NCBI GenBank assembly: GCA_013001485.1
Contig: JABDMN010000247.1
Coordinates: 1 to 11,410, forward strand
Reading direction: 5' to 3'
DNA length: 11,410 nucleotides
Source of the DNA: Acidimicrobiia bacterium
GTDB lineage: Bacteria > Actinomycetota > Acidimicrobiia > Spongiisociales > UBA5794
The notes under the pieces were generated by a model, which ran no database searches, had not been told where the DNA came from, and saw only the letters and a program-made list of their open reading frames with translations. Both the position numbers and the translations under genes were made by a program. Below, one piece after another: positions 7,615 through 11,410 of the stretch (position 1 is the stretch's first letter; each line of letters starts with the position of its first letter).

Positions 7615-8837
7615 GAGATCGACTCGGACTCCTCGGCCGCCGCTAGTGGAGGCGCGAGCGCCTTGAAAACGACCGGCGACAGGATTGCCGTCACCCCTAC
7701 GAGGAGAATCGCACCGGCTTCGAGGCCATCGTCGATGACGCCGAGATCGACCCCCAGCTCGGCAAGGGCGATGATCACCGAGAGCTGCCCGGCGAGCAGC
7801 ACTCCCGAGGCCAACGACTCACGCACCGAAAGCCGGCGGAAGGCGAACAGCAGCGCCGGGCCGAGCTTCACCACGAGCGCGATGGCGATCAGTGCCAGTG
7901 CCTTGCCCAGCACAGAGAAGTCACCAAGTTCGGCAAGGGGGAAGTTGATGCCCACGTTGATGAAGAAGACCGGGATGAAGAACCCGTAGGCGAAGCCACT
8001 CAGGCGTTCCTCGAGGTTGCCGGTGTTGCGGAACACGAATGCGAACAGGGCGCCGGCCATGAAGGCGCCGAGGATGGCCTCGATGTCGAGCCAGAGAGCC
8101 AACCCCACGAAAATGAACATCAGCGAGAGCGACGCCCGGATGCCGAGCTCGTCCGGATCGTGCGAAGCGAAGAGGCGCTCGAAGCGCTCCGGATACCACC
8201 AGGCGGCCCGACGCAGCGCCACCAGTAGGACGAACATGATGGCGAACATCGCGGGGACCTTCAGCAGTTCGAAGCTGAGCCCGCTCTGAACCCACACGCC
8301 GAACACGACGATCCCGGCAGCAGAGAGGAACTCGGCGAGAACCGCAGTGACGAGCGTCAGCTGACCGAGGCTGGTGTTCGACCGGTTCGTCGAACGCAGC
8401 GCGGGCACGACGATGCCCAGCGAAGCTGCCGACACCAGCAGCGTGAGGAAGATCCGCTGATTGGTCGAGTCGGTGCCGAGGATCCCGAACCCAACCCATG
8501 CTGAGATCAGGATCGCCCCAAAGATCCCTAGTCCGGTCAGGACCGGGCCAGGACCCTGCCTTTCCAGTCGCTCGAAGTCCACCTCGAACCCGGCGAGAAA
8601 CATCAACAGCAGAAGGCCAAGTTCAGCGAGGAACGTGATGAACTCCGCATCGATGGTGCCGGCCTCGATGATGCTGAAGACCGAAGGCCCGATCAGGACG
8701 CCGAAGACGATCTCGAGCACGACGGCTGGCACACCAATACGACGGGCGATCACGGGCAGCGAGAACGCCGCCGCGCCGATGAGTACGAAGCCGAGCGGAC
8801 CGGCGAGTGCACCCTCCGAGGCGATGATCGGAATCAT
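7608..8837 (-). CDS. CPA2-family cation/proton antiporter membrane subunit
   Basis: 409 residues, very hydrophobic, with about 11-13 membrane segments. It probably exchanges Na+ or K+ for H+ across the cytoplasmic membrane. The CPA2 signature LAELGLLLLMFLAGFEVD is at about 70-87. LGQLTLVTAVLAEF (157-170) corresponds to the TM5 ion-binding segment, and VVKLGPALL (322-330) carries Lys324, matching the conserved basic residue of TM10. FFIPVFFINVGINF (286-299) is the usual late helix. There is no C-terminal nucleotide-binding domain; that role is taken by the preceding gene, whose stop overlaps this ATG by one base (TGATG). Oddity: the ion-binding Asp of TM5 appears to be Glu169. Substrate cannot be told from sequence alone. 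Confidence 0.88.
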   Translation of the reverse strand: MIPIIASEGALAGPLGFVLIGAAAFSLPVIARRIGVPAVVLEIVFGVLIGPSVFSIIEAGTIDAEFITFLAELGLLLLMFLAGFEVDFERLERQGPGPVLTGLGIFGAILISAWVGFGILGTDSTNQRIFLTLLVSAASLGIVVPALRSTNRSNTSLGQLTLVTAVLAEFLSAAGIVVFGVWVQSGLSFELLKVPAMFAIMFVLLVALRRAAWWYPERFERLFASHDPDELGIRASLSLMFIFVGLALWLDIEAILGAFMAGALFAFVFRNTGNLEERLSGFAYGFFIPVFFINVGINFPLAELGDFSVLGKALALIAIALVVKLGPALLFAFRRLSVRESLASGVLLAGQLSVIIALAELGVDLGVIDDGLEAGAILLVGVTAILSPVVFKALAPPLAAAEESESIST

Positions 8838-10282
8838 CAGTCGCGTTGGGGGACGAGGAGCGTCGACACTCGGGACTTGCGGAGGACGTGCTCGGCGATG
8901 GTCGGCCGGAACACAGTGGATCGAGCGTCGGGGAACGGCAGCACCACCAGGCTCCCGGCGTTGCCAAGCTCCTCCAGAACCCGGATCGGGTTCCCCTGAC
9001 GAATCTTGCGGCGCACGGCGATGCCCTGCACAGCGGCTTCCTCTCTGAGCCAGGCGGCGGCGCGCCGGGCGTCTTCGATGGCGCCGGCACCGGAGACGAA
9101 CGACGGAGGCACCACCGCCACCCCGACCAATGAGGCACCGGTGGTCGAGGCGATATCGATAGCGGCTCGGCCGGCCGCCTCGCCGGCCGGGGTTCGGCGT
9201 GCCGGTGCAACGATCGATGCGTACGGCTGGGTGTTCCTCGAGAACAACACGGGGCGATCGATCTCGCGTAGTGAATTGAGAGTACGGGCCACCCGGATCC
9301 GCCCTGTGAGCTCGCCACCAGCTGGCGCCGGGACCACCACGACACCAATGCTCTCCGACTGGGGAACCTCGAACAGCCCCTGGCTGGCCGGGCCGTTGAC
9401 TGGCCGATACTCGACCTCGACTCCCTCCGCCGCCTCATGGGCGGCCTCAGTCACCTGATTGATCCGTTCGATGAGCGAATCGTCTCGTGTCGACGCTGGG
9501 TCGCGATGCACCACGACCAGCGTCTCGGCCTCGGAGTTGCGAACAAGGGACATCGCCTCGTTGAACGGACCGGCGATGTCGTCGAGCGTTTCGAGAGCAA
9601 CGAGGACGTTCTTGCCGTAGTTCAAGGGGAAGCGCGACTCACCGGAAGTGAACACGTGGACGATGGTCGCGTAGTCCTGGGCGGAGCCAACGACGGTGAC
9701 ACGGTCACGCGCTTCGAGCCGGGTGTAGCCGTGGGGAACGATGAGCTGCCCCTCGCGCAACACGGCGGCAACCACCCAGCTCTCGGAGTGGAGTTCTCGC
9801 AGGGCCTTTCCACGCACCGGAGAGTCGGGAGAGATCACGAACTCGATCGCCTCGGCTTTGCCGTCGGCGAATGTCGTTGATGCCACCCGGCGGGGCTCGA
9901 GTTGCACCTCGATGTTGCGGGCCACCAGAGAGTCGGGAGAGAAAGCGGTGATGTCGAGGTCGCGGTAGTCGCTCAACCGCTCCGGGTCGGCGGCGATGGC
10001 GAGGATGCGCATCACACCGAGTTCCATTGCATGGGAGACGGCTTCCAGGTTGGCGTCGTCGTCGTTGCTCGCCGCGATCAGGGCATCGGCGGTCTCGAGA
10101 CCTGCTCGCTTGAGCACCAGTCGACTCGATCCGTCTCCGGTGAGGGTGTCCACTGCGCGGAGTTGAGCTGCAAGGGCCAGGCGTTCCTCATCGGTGTCGA
10201 TGAGCGTGATATCCCAGCGTTCGCCGAGGCGTCGCAGGAGTTCACGTGATGTGCCGCCGGCACCAACGACGATGGCCTTCAA
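8837..10282 (-). CDS. RCK (TrkA-N/TrkA-C) regulator fused to tandem universal-stress-like domains
   Basis: 481 residues from a TTG start. Residues 1-125 are a Rossmann RCK_N fold: IVVGAGGTSREL (nucleotide loop), LIDTDEER with Asp29 and Asp31, LTGDGS (47-52). Residues about 135-215 look like RCK_C. Two alpha/beta repeats follow (about 222-348 and 352-481): beta strands NVLVAL and TLVVVH, then ASIVAP, SLVGVAVV, SLVVLP and a closing TLLVP, in the order of a UspA fold. The last repeat lacks the GxxG...S/T ATP loop of nucleotide-binding Usp proteins (PFPDARSTVFRP there instead). It probably gates the antiporter encoded next, in response to NAD(H), ATP or cyclic dinucleotide; the ligand is not known. 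No transmembrane segments are seen, so it should be cytoplasmic. Confidence 0.83.
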   Translation of the reverse strand: MKAIVVGAGGTSRELLRRLGERWDITLIDTDEERLALAAQLRAVDTLTGDGSSRLVLKRAGLETADALIAASNDDDANLEAVSHAMELGVMRILAIAADPERLSDYRDLDITAFSPDSLVARNIEVQLEPRRVASTTFADGKAEAIEFVISPDSPVRGKALRELHSESWVVAAVLREGQLIVPHGYTRLEARDRVTVVGSAQDYATIVHVFTSGESRFPLNYGKNVLVALETLDDIAGPFNEAMSLVRNSEAETLVVVHRDPASTRDDSLIERINQVTEAAHEAAEGVEVEYRPVNGPASQGLFEVPQSESIGVVVVPAPAGGELTGRIRVARTLNSLREIDRPVLFSRNTQPYASIVAPARRTPAGEAAGRAAIDIASTTGASLVGVAVVPPSFVSGAGAIEDARRAAAWLREEAAVQGIAVRRKIRQGNPIRVLEELGNAGSLVVLPFPDARSTVFRPTIAEHVLRKSRVSTLLVPQRD

Positions 10283-10290
10283 TCGCCGGT

Positions 10291-10297
10291 CCTTCCT
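10291..10297 (-). promoter_or_regulatory. ribosome binding site for the RCK regulator TTG start
   Basis: On the minus strand AGGAAGG stands eight bases before the TTG at 10282, supporting that uncommon start; the product begins MKAIVVGAGG, as RCK domains do. Confidence 0.65.
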
Positions 10298-10314
10298 GGG
10301 TAGGGGGTCGGGTC

Positions 10315-10320
10315 ATTATG
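10315..10320 (-). promoter_or_regulatory. possible -10 box for the RCK-antiporter operon
   Basis: CATAAT on the minus strand is one mismatch from TATAAT and would put transcription start about 25 bases before the TTG start, leaving room for the ribosome binding site. No good -35 match lies 16-18 bases upstream. The divergent intergenic stretch (10283-10435) holds no gene that I can see. Confidence 0.35.
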
Positions 10321-10384
10321 GCCGATGAGACAGCTCGGCCCACGATGATTGCCTCTGTCCGATAGGTGCCTCCTTCCCGATCCA

Positions 10385-10423
10385 CAGGGATGATGGTCCC
10401 TGGCGACACTCGCCAGAAGGCGA
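10385..10423 (+). repeat. three overlapping inverted repeats in the leader of the NfnA-like gene
   Basis: Hairpin A: CAGGGA (10385-10390), 6-base loop, TCCCTG (10397-10402). Hairpin B: TGGCGA (10401-10406), CAC loop, TCGCCA (10410-10415). Hairpin C: TCGCC (10410-10414), 4-base loop, GGCGA (10419-10423). B and C share TCGCC and cannot form together; A and B share two bases. C ends 12 bases before the ATG and contains AAGG, the best ribosome-binding candidate. Either an operator cluster or an RNA switch is possible. Confidence 0.4.
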
Positions 10424-10435
10424 GAACCTGACGAT

Positions 10436-11266
10436 ATGGGATTCCGTCTGCTCGAGGTCGAGCAACTCGCGTCGGGTGTGAAACGGTTTCGGATCTCGGC
10501 GCCACGAGTTGCCACGAGCCACCAGGCCGGGCAGTTCGTCATCGTGCGCGTAGAGGACAAGGGGGAGCGGATCCCACTCACCGTTTCGGCGGTCGACGCC
10601 CCAGGTGGGTGGATCGAGCTGATCGTGCAAGAGGTTGGGCACACAACAGCTGTCATGCACACGCTGAATCCCGGAGACGAGCTTCCCGACGTGGTCGGGC
10701 CGCTCGGCCGCCCGACAGAGGTCGACTCGTACGGCACCGTGGCCGTTGTGGGTGGGGGAGTGGGCACGGCGATCGCCTATCCGGCCGCTGTGGCACTCGC
10801 CGCTGCCGGCAACCGCGTCGTCGCCATCATCGGTGCCCGCACCGCTGAGCTGGTGATTCTCGAGGACGAGATGCGCGCCGCGGTCGGCGAGGTGCTCGTC
10901 ACCACCGATGACGGGACGAAAGGTCAACATGGATTCGTCACCGGTGCGCTGAAGGCTTTGATCGGAGAACAGACCGTCGATCGGGTGGTCGCCGTGGGGC
11001 CGATCCCGATGATGCAGGGAGTTGCCGAGGTCACCCGGCCTCACGGCATTCCGACGATCGTCAGCCTCAACCCGATCATGGTTGATGGCACCGGGATGTG
11101 CGGCGGTTGTCGCGTGCTCGTTGGTGAAGAGACGAAGTTCGCCTGCGTCGACGGTCCCGAGTTCGACGGGCACCAGGTGGACTACGAGGTGCTGTCGCTA
11201 CGCAATCGGGCGTATCTCGAGTTTGAAGCGTGCCACCGACAGGAGCAATCCGATGCCCACGCGTAA
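10436..11266 (+). CDS. NfnA/SudB-like FAD, NAD and [2Fe-2S] oxidoreductase small subunit
   Basis: 276 residues of the PyrK/ferredoxin-reductase type. This subunit carries electrons between NAD(H) and the large flavoprotein subunit. An FAD-binding barrel holds GQFVIVRV (about 32-39) and RIPLTVS; GPLGRPTE follows. The NAD domain opens with VAVVGGGVGTAIAYP (about 102-116). The C-terminal cluster motif is DGTGMCGGC with Cys222 and Cys225, then KFACVDGPEFDGHQVD with Cys237; in NfnA and SudB an Asp and three Cys hold the [2Fe-2S] cluster, and Asp217 is well placed for that. A PyrK role in pyrimidine synthesis is less likely, because the next gene is GltD-like, not pyrD. The 3' end overlaps that gene by 14 bases. 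Confidence 0.87.
   Translation: MGFRLLEVEQLASGVKRFRISAPRVATSHQAGQFVIVRVEDKGERIPLTVSAVDAPGGWIELIVQEVGHTTAVMHTLNPGDELPDVVGPLGRPTEVDSYGTVAVVGGGVGTAIAYPAAVALAAAGNRVVAIIGARTAELVILEDEMRAAVGEVLVTTDDGTKGQHGFVTGALKALIGEQTVDRVVAVGPIPMMQGVAEVTRPHGIPTIVSLNPIMVDGTGMCGGCRVLVGEETKFACVDGPEFDGHQVDYEVLSLRNRAYLEFEACHRQEQSDAHA
11241..11245 (+). promoter_or_regulatory. ribosome binding site for the GltD/NfnB-like gene
   Basis: AGGAG lies seven bases before the ATG at 11253, within the end of the upstream gene, and fixes the start of the truncated large-subunit gene. Confidence 0.6.
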
Positions 11267-11410
11267 GGAACGCCTCGCCATGAAGCGCATGGAGATGCCG
11301 ACCCGGCCTGCCGCAGAGCGCCGCCTGGACTTCGAAGAGGTGGCATTGGGATACGACGAGGCGGCGGCCGTCACGGAAGCCGAGCGGTGTCTGCTCTGCC
11401 GGCGCCCACC
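11253..11410 (+). CDS. GltD/NfnB-like oxidoreductase large subunit, N-terminal fragment
   Basis: About 52 codons before the window ends. The peptide shows RLDFEEVALGYDEAAA and then AERCLLCRRPP, the opening of the [4Fe-4S]-binding N-terminal domain shared by glutamate synthase small subunit, NfnB and SudA (usual pattern RNFxEVxxGY...EAxRCLxCxxPxC). The remaining cluster cysteines and both nucleotide domains lie beyond the edge. Start chosen from the ribosome binding site seven bases upstream and the 14-base overlap with the small-subunit gene. Pairing with that gene supports a heterodimeric NfnAB/SudAB-type enzyme rather than glutamate synthase, whose partner would be GltB. Confidence 0.83.
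   Translation, partial: MPTRKERLAMKRMEMPTRPAAERRLDFEEVALGYDEAAAVTEAERCLLCRRP

Noticed and set aside
10424..10431. GAACCTGA, a core motif of the TPP (thi-box) riboswitch, with GATGAGA about 100 bases upstream
   Set aside because: The upstream element is GATGAGA rather than GCTGAGA, the conserved TAATACCAGCGTAGGGA-like 3' part is absent, and the start codon follows within five bases. The downstream gene has no thiamine link.
10436..11266. Dihydroorotate dehydrogenase electron-transfer subunit (PyrK)
   Set aside because: Same fold family, but the following gene starts like GltD/NfnB, no pyrD is adjacent, and the DGTGMCGGC motif fits NfnA/SudB better.

Overview
The window is GC-rich chromosomal DNA with C/G-biased third codon positions, frequent GTG/TTG starts and tightly overlapping genes. 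This suggests an actinobacterium. The methylacyl-CoA racemase, the NurA/HerA variants and the NfnA-like gene would fit an Acidimicrobiia-type lineage, but that placement is inference and nothing here fixes the taxon. There are seven complete genes and two genes cut by the window edges. I saw no tRNA or rRNA gene, CRISPR array, insertion sequence or phage gene.

Left half (about 140-6438, + strand): a four-gene DNA-end-processing operon, nurA - herA - sbcD (mre11) - sbcC (rad50). The junctions are a GTGA overlap, a TGATG overlap and a 14-base overlap, so all four are probably co-transcribed and translationally coupled. NurA (nuclease) and HerA (hexameric DNA-pumping ATPase) would form one resection machine and SbcD/SbcC the other. 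The same four activities are classically grouped in archaeal herA-mre11-rad50-nurA operons. A partial minus-strand reading frame may diverge from the left end (81 to 1).

Middle: 15-30 bases after sbcC lies a CaiB/BaiF-family alpha-methylacyl-CoA racemase with its catalytic His/Asp/Glu set intact. It converges on a minus-strand pair with only five bases between the two stop codons and a small inverted repeat over the junction. That pair, read right to left, is an RCK (TrkA-type) nucleotide-binding regulator fused to two universal-stress-like domains, then a CPA2 cation/proton antiporter. They overlap by one base and probably form a regulated monovalent-cation transport unit.

Right end: a roughly 150-base divergent intergenic region carries a plausible -10 box for the regulator and three overlapping hairpins just upstream of an NfnA/SudB-like FAD/NAD/[2Fe-2S] oxidoreductase small subunit. 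Its 3' end overlaps by 14 bases the start of the large GltD/NfnB-like subunit, which the window edge cuts after about 52 codons. Together these look like a two-subunit NAD(P)H/ferredoxin-type flavin oxidoreductase.

The most interesting content is the archaeal-like NurA-HerA-SbcCD resection island with an atypical HerA P-loop, followed by the antiporter, which has Glu at the usual ion-binding Asp position.
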